Below, in pieces: positions 38,219 to 48,425 of a DNA stretch of 48,425 nucleotides. Under the pieces are notes generated by a model. That model searched no databases, was not told the DNA's origin, and was given only the letters and a program-made list of their open reading frames with translations. The DNA is from Halalkalibacter oceani. GTDB lineage: Bacteria; Bacillota; Bacilli; Bacillales; Bacillaceae_D. The position numbers and the translations under genes were made by a program. The stretch covers positions 1 through 48,425 of the forward strand of contig NZ_JAMBOL010000025.1 of NCBI RefSeq assembly GCF_023715605.1, read 5' to 3'. How positions within the stretch are numbered: position 1 is the first letter of the stretch; each line of letters begins with the position of its first letter.

Positions 38219-38494
38219 GTGTTTATTCATTTAGGCGGCGATGTGCTGATCCGTTCAAAAGATATTATTGCTATATTAAATCGCGATGTCCAAGAGCATT
38301 CCTCGATAACAAAAACCTATCTGAAAGAAGAAGAAGCCCGCAAGGCAAAAACGATCATTTCAGCTGATTATATTAAATCAATCGTTATTACAGACAACGA
38401 CATCTATTATTCTCCGGTTTCTTCTTTGACGCTGAATCGGCGGGCGATGGGAAAAACGATGACAGACTATGCCTTCGAGAAAGAAGCTGAATGA
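38219..38494 (+). CDS. remB: Extracellular-matrix regulator RemB (YaaB)
   Basis: 91 aa. The family core MFIHLGGDVLIRSKDIIAIL at the start and SIVITDNDIYYSPVSSLTLNRRA near the end are clear. In B. subtilis it promotes biofilm-matrix gene expression. The start is GTG at 38219 behind GGGGAGG. It is about ten residues longer than the B. subtilis protein, through a Glu/Ala/Lys-rich middle and the tail. Position between recF and gyrB is standard. Confidence 0.93.
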   Translation: MFIHLGGDVLIRSKDIIAILNRDVQEHSSITKTYLKEEEARKAKTIISADYIKSIVITDNDIYYSPVSSLTLNRRAMGKTMTDYAFEKEAE

Positions 38495-38540
38495 GAGAGA
38501 CCTGACGGCAAGTGATTTTTGCAATAGATTTGATAGATAA

Positions 38541-40487
<1,947 letters not shown>

Positions 40488-40511
40488 GCGTGAAGATGGA
40501 GGTTAATACAA

Positions 40512-43031
40512 ATGGCTGAGCAAGATCAATCGAAAGTAAAACCGATAAATATAAGTCAGGAAATGAAAGAGTCCTTTATGGACTACGCGATGAGCGTTAT
40601 CGTCAGTCGCGCCCTTCCTGATGTCCGAGACGGACTGAAGCCGGTACACCGCCGGATTTTGTTTGCGATGAATGAATTAGGAATGACGCCTGATAAAGCT
40701 TATAAAAAGTCAGCACGTATTGTCGGTGAGGTCATTGGGAAGTATCACCCGCACGGTGATTCCGCTGTGTATGAGACGATGGTTAGAATGGCGCAGGATT
40801 TCAGCTTCCGTTACATGCTGATTGATGGTCACGGTAATTTCGGTTCAGTCGATGGCGATGCAGCGGCAGCGATGCGGTACACTGAAGCGAAGATGTCGAA
40901 GATTTCGATGGAATTAGTGCGCGATATTAACAAAGATACGATTGATTATACAGATAACTATGATGGATCGGAAAGAGAACCGGTCGTACTTCCGGCGCGC
41001 TTTCCGAACCTGCTCGTGAACGGAGCGTCAGGAATTGCCGTTGGGATGGCGACAAATATTCCTCCGCATCAATTAGGTGAAGTGGTTGATGGGGTGCTCG
41101 CTTTGTCGCATAACCCTGAGATTACGGTCGAAGAGTTGATGGAGTATATTCCAGGGCCTGATTTTCCGACCGGTGCTGAAATTTTAGGCCGTTCCGGAAT
41201 CCGCCGCGCCTACCAAACGGGGAGAGGCTCAATCACGCTGCGGGCGAAAACAGCAATCGAGGAGCAGAATGGCAAAAGCCGGATTCTTGTTCACGAATTG
41301 CCTTATCAAGTAAACAAGGCAAAGCTGATCGAGAAAATCGCCGAACTGGTGCGCGATAAGAAGATTGATGGAATCACAGATCTTCGTGATGAGTCCGACC
41401 GGAATGGAATGCGAATCGTGATTGAACTGCGGCGCGATGCCAATGCCAATGTGCTGCTCAACAATCTGTATAAGCAAACGGCTTTGCAGTCAAGCTTCGG
41501 GATTAATTTGCTGGCGCTTGTCAAAGGGCATCCGCAAGTGCTCAACTTAAAGCAATGTCTCGAGTATTACCTCGAGCATCAGATTGAAGTTATCCGTCGG
41601 CGCACGGCATTCGAGCTGCGCAAGGCGGAAGCGCGCGCCCATATTTTAGAGGGGTTAAGAATCGCGTTAGATCATCTTGATGAAGTGATCAGCCTGATTC
41701 GTTCCTCGCAAACGACGGAAATTGCCCGCAACGGCTTAATGGAGCGTTTCTCGTTGAGCTATGAGCAGGCGCAGGCGATTCTCGATATGCGGCTTCAGCG
41801 CTTAACAGGCTTGGAACGGGATAAAATCGAAAACGAGTATAAAGAGCTGATGGAAAGAATCGCTGAATTAAAAGCGATTTTGGCTGATGAGGAGAAGGTT
41901 CTTGAAATCATCAGAGAAGAGCTGACAGCGATTAAAGAGAAGTTTAATGACGAGCGCCGTACGGTCATCTCGATGAGCGAGGATCATTTAGAGGATGAAG
42001 ATCTGATCCCACGGCAAAATATTGTCGTGACGATTACCCATCACGGCTATATTAAACGGATGCCGATTTCCACTTACCGCAGTCAAAAGCGGGGCGGAAA
42101 AGGAATTCAAGGGATGGGGACAAATGATAATGATTTTGTTCAGCATCTTTTCACGACGAATTCCCATCATACGATTCTCTTTTTTACAAACAAAGGGAAG
42201 GTGTATCGCCTGAAAGGGTACGAGGTTCCTGATTTAGGCCGGACGGCGAAAGGGATTCCGATTATCAACCTTTTACAAATTGAGCCGGGTGAATACATCA
42301 GTACGGTTATTCCGATTGAAGAGTTTAGAGATGACGCCTATTTGTTCTTCCTGACAAATCAAGGGGTCGCCAAGCGGACAGAACTGTCTTCGTTTGCCAA
42401 TATCCGTCGCGGTGGATTGTTCGCCATCAGCCTGCGCGATGAGGACGAGCTTCATGGTGTCCGTCTGACTGACGGCAACCAGGAAATCATTATCGGCACA
42501 AGGCAGGGGATGTCGATTCGCTTTCATGAGCAGGATGTCCGTCTAATGGGACGAACGGCAGCCGGAGTGCGCGGGATTACGCTCGGTGATGATGACTGTG
42601 TCGTCGGAATGGATATGGTCGTTGAAGGACATGATGTGTTAATCGTCACGAAAAAAGGGTACGGAAAGCGGACGCCAATTGAGGAATATCGGATTCAAAA
42701 CCGTGGCGGTAAAGGAATTAAAACATGTAACATCACCGAAAAAAATGGCCCGCTCGTTTCTTTGAAGGTCGTTTCGGCAGATCATGACATTATGATTATT
42801 ACCGCCAGCGGCGTGATTATCCGGACGCAAGTAGAAGGAATTTCTACGACCGGACGGAATACGCAAGGTGTGATGTTAATTCGTGTCGATGAAGGCGAAG
42901 AAGTGGCGACTGTCGCCCGGGTTGATATCGAAGACGAGGAAGATGTGGAAGAGGCAGAAGCGGATCAACCAGAGGAAAATGAAGAAGTAGCAAAAGTAGA
43001 AGAAGGAATTGAAGAAGACGGTAACGAATAA
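40512..43031 (+). CDS. gyrA: DNA gyrase subunit A
   Basis: 839 aa. The breakage-reunion domain contains catalytic Tyr123 ([10 protein letters not shown]) and the quinolone region GDSAVYE with Ser84 and Glu88, the susceptible-type residues. The C-terminal beta-pinwheel carries the GyrA box QKRGGKG ([15 protein letters not shown]) required for supercoiling. The tail from about residue 810 is strongly acidic (Glu-rich). It starts 24 bp behind gyrB and ends with its own terminator. Confidence 0.98.
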   Translation: MAEQDQSKVKPINISQEMKESFMDYAMSVIVSRALPDVRDGLKPVHRRILFAMNELGMTPDKAYKKSARIVGEVIGKYHPHGDSAVYETMVRMAQDFSFRYMLIDGHGNFGSVDGDAAAAMRYTEAKMSKISMELVRDINKDTIDYTDNYDGSEREPVVLPARFPNLLVNGASGIAVGMATNIPPHQLGEVVDGVLALSHNPEITVEELMEYIPGPDFPTGAEILGRSGIRRAYQTGRGSITLRAKTAIEEQNGKSRILVHELPYQVNKAKLIEKIAELVRDKKIDGITDLRDESDRNGMRIVIELRRDANANVLLNNLYKQTALQSSFGINLLALVKGHPQVLNLKQCLEYYLEHQIEVIRRRTAFELRKAEARAHILEGLRIALDHLDEVISLIRSSQTTEIARNGLMERFSLSYEQAQAILDMRLQRLTGLERDKIENEYKELMERIAELKAILADEEKVLEIIREELTAIKEKFNDERRTVISMSEDHLEDEDLIPRQNIVVTITHHGYIKRMPISTYRSQKRGGKGIQGMGTNDNDFVQHLFTTNSHHTILFFTNKGKVYRLKGYEVPDLGRTAKGIPIINLLQIEPGEYISTVIPIEEFRDDAYLFFLTNQGVAKRTELSSFANIRRGGLFAISLRDEDELHGVRLTDGNQEIIIGTRQGMSIRFHEQDVRLMGRTAAGVRGITLGDDDCVVGMDMVVEGHDVLIVTKKGYGKRTPIEEYRIQNRGGKGIKTCNITEKNGPLVSLKVVSADHDIMIITASGVIIRTQVEGISTTGRNTQGVMLIRVDEGEEVATVARVDIEDEEDVEEAEADQPEENEEVAKVEEGIEEDGNE

Positions 43032-43045
43032 TATTTTCATTTTTC

Positions 43046-43093
43046 GGGCTATACGGACAGGCTGTTTTATGCCATGACGTATAGCTCTTTTTT
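43046..43093 (+). terminator. gyrA terminator
   Basis: GGGCTATACG (43046-43055) pairs with CGTATAGCTC (43078-43087) over 10 bp including one G-T pair, and is followed by six T (43088-43093). Confidence 0.88.
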
Positions 43094-43150
43094 CGATGTG
43101 CCGATATAATAGAAAGAAGATAAGGTTCAAAGAAGAGGAGATGAGCGGGG

Positions 43151-44239
43151 ATGGAAGTGAAAGTAGCACAGCTTCAACCAGGGTGCGTGATGTCAAAAGA
43201 TGTGCCGGGCTTAACAGAAGTTCCATTAGTGAAGAGGAACACGGTTTTGAATGAAGAGCATCTGGAATTTTTAAAAGCCTTTTTGGTGGAAACCGTTGAG
43301 GTAAGACCGCGGCTCGCCGATGGCAAGACGTTTGTTCCGGGCGCAGTGAAAGAAGAGCCGGCGGTTGAAGAAGAACAGACAGCGTCAAAGGAAACGGATG
43401 TAGGAGAAGACTATCTCTCAGCCGTCAAAATGTACAAAAAGCTTTTCGAATCATGGAAAGAAGGAAAAGCGGTAGATATGTCTGCGGTCAGATCACTCTT
43501 TGAATCGCTATTTGAAAAAATCCACCATTCACCTGATTATTTGCTTCATCTCCACCATTTGAATAATAAAGCGGATTATCTTTATCATCACTCCGTTTAT
43601 GTTGGAATCCTATCAGCTTTCCTGGGGAAAAAATTACGACTGACTGAGGAACGCTCGATCCAGGTCGGTTTGTGTGGGGCGTTGTCCGATGCAGGAATGG
43701 CAAAGCTCCCTTCAGCGATTTTAAGGAAAACAGGTTCTTTGACCGAGGAAGAATATGAAAAAGTGAAAAAGCATCCTATTTACAGCTATAAAATGCTGAA
43801 AGGTGTCCCTGGTGTTACCGATTCGATATTAGTTGGGGTGCTGCAGCATCATGAACGGTATGATAGCAGCGGTTACCCATTAGGGGTGTCTGCGGAAAAA
43901 ATTCATTTGTTCAGTCAAATTGTGGCTGTCGCCGATATGTATCATGCGATGATCTCAGAGCGTCATTACCGGCCAAAACGTTCCCCTTTTCAAGTGTTGG
44001 AAGAAATCGAGAAGGAGCGGTTTGGAAAGCTTGAAACAAAAGTTGTTGAAATGCTCGTTCAAAGCTTAGTTCAAAGTACGATTGGCAGTCGGGTCCGCTT
44101 GTCATCCGGTCAAGAGGCGGAAGTCATCTTTTTTGATCAGCAGGCGCCAACGAGACCAATGGTCAAGCTTAGTGACAATACCATTATTCAGCTCGTGCAG
44201 GAACCAAAGCTTCATATTGAAGAGATTGTAAAGAAATAA
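43151..44239 (+). CDS. HD-GYP domain protein with altered HD motif
   Basis: 362 aa, cytosolic. A short N-terminal region, a Glu/Val-rich linker (about 65-85) and an HD-GYP domain (about 130-320). The metal-binding residues His147 (HHSVYVG), His208 (KKHPIY), His233/His234 (QHHERYDSSGYP), Asp262 (AVADMYH) and the GYP triplet at 241-243 are present. The HD motif itself, normally HD(I/A)GK, reads SDAGM, with Ser179 in place of the His. HD-GYP proteins usually hydrolyse cyclic-di-GMP; loss of this ligand may reduce or change activity. A TATAAT at 43105-43110 may be its -10. It follows the gyrA terminator and lies outside the gyrase operon. Confidence 0.85.
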   Translation: MEVKVAQLQPGCVMSKDVPGLTEVPLVKRNTVLNEEHLEFLKAFLVETVEVRPRLADGKTFVPGAVKEEPAVEEEQTASKETDVGEDYLSAVKMYKKLFESWKEGKAVDMSAVRSLFESLFEKIHHSPDYLLHLHHLNNKADYLYHHSVYVGILSAFLGKKLRLTEERSIQVGLCGALSDAGMAKLPSAILRKTGSLTEEEYEKVKKHPIYSYKMLKGVPGVTDSILVGVLQHHERYDSSGYPLGVSAEKIHLFSQIVAVADMYHAMISERHYRPKRSPFQVLEEIEKERFGKLETKVVEMLVQSLVQSTIGSRVRLSSGQEAEVIFFDQQAPTRPMVKLSDNTIIQLVQEPKLHIEEIVKK

Positions 44240-44271
44240 TCCCGTACGTCCTTCGTTCACACTACTTATTG

Positions 44272-44300
44272 TAGAGAGGGGCACCCCGCGCGCCTCTCTA
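44272..44300. other. Hairpin between the HD-GYP gene and the LuxR-type regulator
   Basis: TAGAGAGG (44272-44279) and CCTCTCTA (44293-44300) pair perfectly around a GC-rich 13-nt loop. A run of A rather than T follows on the plus strand, so it is not a normal terminator for the HD-GYP gene; it could be an operator or a leader structure. Confidence 0.5.
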
Positions 44301-44350
44301 TAAAAATGTAGCGAGCCCAACAGTTTTTTTAGGATGGTGAGAAGATTCAA

Positions 44351-46990
44351 ATGAAAGATGCGCTTATTTCCACTAAACTCTTTATTCCGTCCTGTCCACC
44401 TAATGCAGTCTCTCGTCTCCACTTAATAGAACGCTTAAACAAAGGACTGCACCGCAAACTGACCTTGATCTCTGCTTCAGCCGGCTGCGGAAAAACAACG
44501 CTAGCAAGCGAATGGCTTTCCCAATGTGGGCGTCCTGCTGCCTGGCTTTCATTAGATAAAGAAGACTGTGATCCAAAACGCTTTATCACTTACCTGATCG
44601 CCGCTTTGCAAACGATCAAAGAAAAGACAGGTGATCAGCTGATGAAGCTGCTTCAAACTCCCCAATCCCCTTCAACTGAATTCCTTTTGACCTCTTTGCT
44701 TCATGACATCGGGAAAATGGAGAGTCCTTTCCTTCTCGTGCTCGATGATTACCATCTTGTAGCTGCCGGTTCCGTTAATCAGATTCTCCTCTTTTTGCTT
44801 ACCCATCTCCCGTCCAATATGCACGTTGTCCTTCTCACTCGGGAAGATCCACCATTCCCTCTCGCACGGTTAAGGGCGCGTGATCACGTAACCGAACTGC
44901 GTGGATCTGATTTGCGCTTCACCAAAAACGAGTCCTTTCAGTTTTTTGCCGATGCGATGGATATCGATCTTTCACTAGAAGAGTCAGCCTTGCTTGAATC
45001 ACGTACGGAGGGCTGGATTGCCGGAATGCAATTGGCGGCGATTTCCTTGCGCGATGCGGAGAACAAGACTGATTTTATCAACTCGTTTACCGGCACACAT
45101 TCCTTTATTTTTGATTATTTGGTAGAGGAGGTGTGGCAACAGCTGCCAGAGAGCATGCAGCACTTTCTGCTGCGAACCTCGATTCTTGAACGATTTTGTG
45201 CATCCCTTTGTGATGCCGTTCTCGATGCACGGACATTCTTTCCAAACGAGAAGTGCAGCGAGGAAATGTTGCAGCAGATGACGAGGCTCAATCTGTTTGT
45301 CATTCCGCTGGATGATGAAAAATGCTGGTATCGCTACCACCATCTTTTTGCCGATCTTTTACGAAAGAAATTTGCCGCTGCCAAAGGGGCAGAAGCAGAG
45401 CAGTCATGCCTGCACAAAAGAGCGAGTATCTGGTTTGAACAGCATGACCTGGAGCTGGAGGCTTTTCAGCATGCCGCCGCGGCGAATGATATCGAGCGGG
45501 CGAGCCGGCTGATGGACGGAGGAGGAATGCCGCTGCACTTTCGTGGAGCTGTGACGCCAGTCTTAAACTGGTTGGAGTCATTGCCTGCCGCCGTACTCGT
45601 TGAGCGGCCGGCATTAATGGTCGCACACGCTTCAGCATTATTGTTCATCAGCCAACTAACTGGAATCGAGAAAAAGCTGCAGGTGGCGGAAGCAGCTTTG
45701 CTAGACGCTGAGCAAAATGCTGCCAATCGAAACTTGCTTGGGCATATTGCCGTGATCAGAGCGACTGCAGCGGTCAGTCTGCATCAGGCTGAGACGATTG
45801 TTCACCAATCCGAACAGGCGCTGCGCTATTTGCGTCCGGACAACGTACCCGTTCGGACGGCCGCTTCCTGGACGCTTGGCTACGCGTATCAGCTTCAGGG
45901 GAAGCGTCTCGCTGCCAGCCGGGCGTATACAGAGGCGATATCCAGCAGCAAGAAGCTTGGGCATTCGATGATTACGCTTATGGCGACAATCGGACTGGGC
46001 AATGTTCAGGAAAGTGAAATGCTGCTTGAACCGGCGGCGCGAACGTATCAGAACGCCCTGGAGCTTGCCGGCCAACCGTCCCTCCCGGCAGCGTGTGAGG
46101 CGCATCTTGGCTTAGCGAGGATTTTCTATGAATGGAATGATGTCAACACTTCTATTCAGCATGGCAAAAGAGGGGCACAATTGGCGAGGCAAGTCGAAAA
46201 CTCAGACAGAGCTGCAGCGTGTGAATTGTTTCTTATACAGCTTCAGCTGACAGGAGGAGATACAATAGGGGCCTCAGCCCGGTTGGCTGAGCTTGAGCAA
46301 ATCGCCCGGCAGGAGCAGTACGACAAGCTGCAGCCGGCTATTGTGGCCTTGCGGGGGCGCATCCTGCTGCTGCACGGGGAGCTGCCTGCCGCTCTTCAAT
46401 TAGCTGATTCAATCGATCACTCTCTCCTTCAAGCCCGTGTGTCGCTCGCGTCAGGAGATACGCATACGGCACTGAAGACCTTAACGGCATGGCGCAGGTA
46501 CGTGGTGGAAAACGAATGGCAGGATGAACAGCTTAAAGCAGAGATCCTTCAATCGCTTATTTTCCACGCTCGCGGCGAACAGAAACAGGCGCTGCAAACG
46601 TTGAAGCATGCTTTGCGGATTGCCGAGCCACACGGCTTTGTCCGGCTTTTTCTTGATGAAGGGCTGCCAATCGTTAATTTGTTAGCGGAAGCAGCGGCTC
46701 AAGGTTTGCTGACACCTTATGGACAAAGATTGCTTTTGCTTGGTCGTGCAGAACAGCGTACGAGCGAAAATAGCGGTGCAAAAGCTGTGCCGTTACCCGA
46801 CCCTCTGACTGCACGTGAAGTGGAAGTGCTGCAGCTGATCGCCAAAGGATTGTCCAATCGTCAAATTTGCGACAGGCTGTTTCTCGCGTTGAGCACGGTA
46901 AAAGGATATAATCGTAATATTTTTGATAAGCTGCACGTTCAAAGGCGAACAGAAGCGGTCGCCCGCGCCCGCGATTTAGGATTGATGTAA
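44351..46990 (+). CDS. Large ATP-binding LuxR-family (MalT-like) transcriptional regulator
   Basis: 879 aa. An N-terminal STAND/NACHT-like ATPase with Walker A SAGCGKTT (43-50, Lys48) and Walker B LLVLDDYHLV (Asp132, Asp133); a winged-helix region; a long helical TPR-like sensor region (about 400-790); and a C-terminal LuxR helix-turn-helix LTAREVEVLQLIAKGLSNRQICDRL, then STVKGYNRNIFDKL. In MalT relatives, inducer and ATP drive oligomerisation and activation. The inducer is unknown. The oxidoreductase gene 72 bp downstream is the obvious candidate target. Accessory rather than part of the conserved origin block. Confidence 0.9.
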   Translation: MKDALISTKLFIPSCPPNAVSRLHLIERLNKGLHRKLTLISASAGCGKTTLASEWLSQCGRPAAWLSLDKEDCDPKRFITYLIAALQTIKEKTGDQLMKLLQTPQSPSTEFLLTSLLHDIGKMESPFLLVLDDYHLVAAGSVNQILLFLLTHLPSNMHVVLLTREDPPFPLARLRARDHVTELRGSDLRFTKNESFQFFADAMDIDLSLEESALLESRTEGWIAGMQLAAISLRDAENKTDFINSFTGTHSFIFDYLVEEVWQQLPESMQHFLLRTSILERFCASLCDAVLDARTFFPNEKCSEEMLQQMTRLNLFVIPLDDEKCWYRYHHLFADLLRKKFAAAKGAEAEQSCLHKRASIWFEQHDLELEAFQHAAAANDIERASRLMDGGGMPLHFRGAVTPVLNWLESLPAAVLVERPALMVAHASALLFISQLTGIEKKLQVAEAALLDAEQNAANRNLLGHIAVIRATAAVSLHQAETIVHQSEQALRYLRPDNVPVRTAASWTLGYAYQLQGKRLAASRAYTEAISSSKKLGHSMITLMATIGLGNVQESEMLLEPAARTYQNALELAGQPSLPAACEAHLGLARIFYEWNDVNTSIQHGKRGAQLARQVENSDRAAACELFLIQLQLTGGDTIGASARLAELEQIARQEQYDKLQPAIVALRGRILLLHGELPAALQLADSIDHSLLQARVSLASGDTHTALKTLTAWRRYVVENEWQDEQLKAEILQSLIFHARGEQKQALQTLKHALRIAEPHGFVRLFLDEGLPIVNLLAEAAAQGLLTPYGQRLLLLGRAEQRTSENSGAKAVPLPDPLTAREVEVLQLIAKGLSNRQICDRLFLALSTVKGYNRNIFDKLHVQRRTEAVARARDLGLM

Positions 46991-47062
46991 ACCATACTTT
47001 AGTAGCTGCACAGCCTCGCGATAAAGCAGTATGTTAGGGAGAAAAGGGAGAGGTGTGATCTA

Positions 47063-48037
47063 GTGAGAGCAATCGTTTGTGAGAGTTATGGGCCGCCGGA
47101 CGTTCTCCGGCTTGAAGAAGTGACAAAGCCTGCACCTAAAAGAGAGGAAATAGTCGTTAAAATATTGGCTACCGCCGTAAATTCAGCTGATTGGCGTATG
47201 CGAAAGGGAGAGCCGTTTCCTGTCAGGTTCTTCTTTGGGCTGACGAAACCGAGAAGGCCGGTCTTAGGCGGGGTATTCGCTGGAGTGGTGGAGGAGATCG
47301 GTCAAGATGTCAGCGGACTCAGAGCCGGAGATGCCGTTTTTGGCGTAACGGGAATGACATTCGGTGCTTATGCTGACTATATAAGCCTGCCTGAAAAAGC
47401 AGTCTTAACATTCAAACCGCCTGCTATTTCTTTTGAAGAAGCTGCGTCTGTTCCTTTCGGCGGATTAACCGCCCTGCATTTTTTAAAAAAGGCGAATATA
47501 GAAAGTGGACAGAATGTGCTCATTTATGGAGCTTCCGGAGCAGTCGGGACAGCTGCAGTCCAGCTCGCCAAACATTATGGTGCGCTCGTTACAGGGGTTT
47601 GCAGTACAGAGAATGTCGCGTTAGTCAGATCATTAGGCGCAGATCATGTTATCGACTACAAAAAAGAAGACTTCACCGCGAGTGATGAACAGTATGACAT
47701 GATCTTTGATACGGTAGGGAAAGCATCTGTCCTCTCCAGCCAAAAACGGTTAAAGAAAAACGGACGATTGATTTTGGGGGCTAGCGGGCTTTCGCAAATG
47801 TGGCAAAGTGTCACTGCTTCAATAACGACTCGTACGAAAGTAATCTCCGGAGTTTCTGCTGAGAGAACAGATCATCTTATCACGTTAAAGGAGTTGTTGG
47901 AGACCGGCGCTTTCAGACCGGTTATTGATCGCTGTTATCCTTTAGAAAAAATAGTGGAGGCTCATCGTTATGTAGAAAAAGGCCATAAGAAAGGTAATGT
48001 CGTCATTACGATGGCGAAAGCAAGCGAAAACTCATGA
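47063..48037 (+). CDS. NADPH:quinone-reductase-like medium-chain dehydrogenase
   Basis: 324 aa of the MDR superfamily (COG0604 type). An N-terminal GroES-like domain (about 1-125) is followed by a Rossmann domain with the nucleotide motif YGASGAVGTAAVQLAK and the segment LGADHVIDY. The zinc ligands of true alcohol dehydrogenases (Cys in GHE..G context) are absent, so it should be a zinc-free NAD(P)H-dependent reductase of quinones or enones; the substrate is unknown. The start is GTG at 47063 behind GGGAGAGG. It probably forms a unit with the regulator gene upstream, with no terminator between them. Confidence 0.85.
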   Translation: MRAIVCESYGPPDVLRLEEVTKPAPKREEIVVKILATAVNSADWRMRKGEPFPVRFFFGLTKPRRPVLGGVFAGVVEEIGQDVSGLRAGDAVFGVTGMTFGAYADYISLPEKAVLTFKPPAISFEEAASVPFGGLTALHFLKKANIESGQNVLIYGASGAVGTAAVQLAKHYGALVTGVCSTENVALVRSLGADHVIDYKKEDFTASDEQYDMIFDTVGKASVLSSQKRLKKNGRLILGASGLSQMWQSVTASITTRTKVISGVSAERTDHLITLKELLETGAFRPVIDRCYPLEKIVEAHRYVEKGHKKGNVVITMAKASENS

Positions 48038-48065
48038 CGGGATAAATATATTTATGAAAAAAGTG

Positions 48066-48095
48066 TTGCATTGTTCTTTTAAAATATGTTATATT
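48066..48095 (+). promoter_or_regulatory. rrn promoter P1
   Basis: TTGCAT (48066-48071), 18-bp spacer, TATATT (48090-48095). Confidence 0.7.
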
Positions 48096-48140
48096 ATTTC
48101 TTGTCGCCAATGACGGATGAACTCTTAATTAAAAAAAGTA

Positions 48141-48169
48141 TTGACGAGCGAGTCGGTATTTGATATGAT
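48141..48169 (+). promoter_or_regulatory. rrn promoter P2
   Basis: TTGACG (48141-48146), 17-bp spacer, TATGAT (48164-48169) with extended TGA. It is the stronger of the tandem pair. Confidence 0.85.
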
Positions 48170-48195
48170 AATTAAGTCGCCATAAACGACAACGA

Positions 48196-48246
48196 GTTCT
48201 TTGAAAACTGAACAAAAGCCAAGCGAAAAAGGTGACGAATGTCACC
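48196..48246 (+). promoter_or_regulatory. rRNA leader antitermination region (boxA and hairpin)
   Basis: GTTCTTTGAAAACTG (48196-48210) is the Bacillus-type boxA bound by the Nus factors. A perfect hairpin GGTGAC-GAAT-GTCACC (48231-48246) follows at the place of a boxB-like element. Further down, CCTGCA/TGCAGG (48265-48270 and 48276-48281) and AGTC/GACT form part of a processing stem. Confidence 0.75.
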
Positions 48247-48331
48247 ACAAAAAAGTCAGCGGAGCCTGCACAGGATGCAGGGTGAAGCGACTGTCAATTT
48301 ATTAACGTAAGAGCTTAATCAGCTCACCATT

Positions 48332-48425
48332 TTTATGGAGAGTTTGATCCTGGCTCAGGACGAACGCTGGCGGCGTGCCTAATACATGCAAGTCGAGCGG
48401 ATGAACCTGATTGATTCCTTCGGGA
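48332..48425 (+). rRNA. rrs: 16S ribosomal RNA (5' end only, cut by window edge)
   Basis: TTTATGGAGAGTTTGATCCT and the following GGCTCAGGACGAACGCTGG are the universal 16S start; the 5' boundary is set by comparison with the B. subtilis mature end. The first variable region (after GTCGAGCGG) reads ATGAACCTGATTGATTCC. About 94 nt are visible. Confidence 0.97.

Noticed and set aside
45300-46105. Long antisense ORFs within the LuxR-type regulator gene
   Set aside because: GC-rich coding DNA gives open antisense frames; they lack ribosome binding sites and family resemblance.

Overview
This window is the replication-origin region of a Bacillaceae-type Firmicute chromosome. The order dnaA-dnaN-yaaA-recF-remB-gyrB-gyrA on the right and rpmH-rnpA-spoIIIJ-jag-mnmE-mnmG-rsmG-noc-soj-spo0J on the left is the Bacillus arrangement, and the proteins read like B. 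subtilis ones throughout. Spore-former genes (spoIIIJ, jag, yyaC, spo0J, remB) are present. The 16S fragment at the right edge is too short to name a genus; an alkaliphilic or halotolerant Bacillus relative is a guess. Coding strands switch at oriC (about 33.4-33.97 kb): nearly everything to the left is on the minus strand and everything to the right on the plus strand, so genes run with the replication forks. The exceptions are the lipoprotein gene at 1.7 kb and yyaC at 21.8 kb.

Left to right: 0-8.2 kb holds the WalRK cell-wall regulon locus (walR-walK-walH-walI-walJ and the HtrA-type protease htrC). A Fur-type, iron-regulated siderophore-binding lipoprotein gene is inserted between walJ and htrC. 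The first 120 bases look like the 5' end of a group IIC intron inserted directly behind the htrC terminator. 8.3-10.1 kb holds an M23 wall peptidase whose upstream region carries a perfect match to the WalR box. 10.1-10.9 kb is a tRNA operon (Lys-Glu-Asp-Phe-Thr) with an imperfect duplication that left a truncated tRNA-Thr 5' end. 11.2-20.7 kb holds purA (with a PurR operator), dnaC, rplI, gdpP, yybS, the rpsF-ssb-rpsR operon, ychF and yyzM. 20.7-23.7 kb holds a YkvI-like membrane protein, yyaC and a cysteine desulfurase. 23.8-27.5 kb is the segregation block spo0J-soj-noc-rsmG, with two parS sites. 27.5-33.4 kb holds mnmG, mnmE, jag, spoIIIJ, rnpA and rpmH.

oriC is bipartite, as in B. subtilis: one DnaA-box cluster precedes dnaA and a second lies between dnaA and dnaN, where boxes, a short GC-rich stretch, DnaA-trio-like triplets and an AT-rich run follow each other. 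Right of gyrA come an HD-GYP protein that has lost the His of its HD motif, a large LuxR/MalT-type ATPase regulator with a quinone-oxidoreductase-like partner, and then a ribosomal RNA operon (two promoters, boxA, start of 16S) running out of the window.

Most of the window is conserved housekeeping sequence. I did not find a complete undescribed system. The unusual parts are the intron edge, the tRNA-Thr duplication, a three-copy palindromic intergenic repeat, the altered HD-GYP protein, the WalR-box circuit and a possible leader peptide before dnaC. All functions are inferred from sequence recognition alone; no database search was run.
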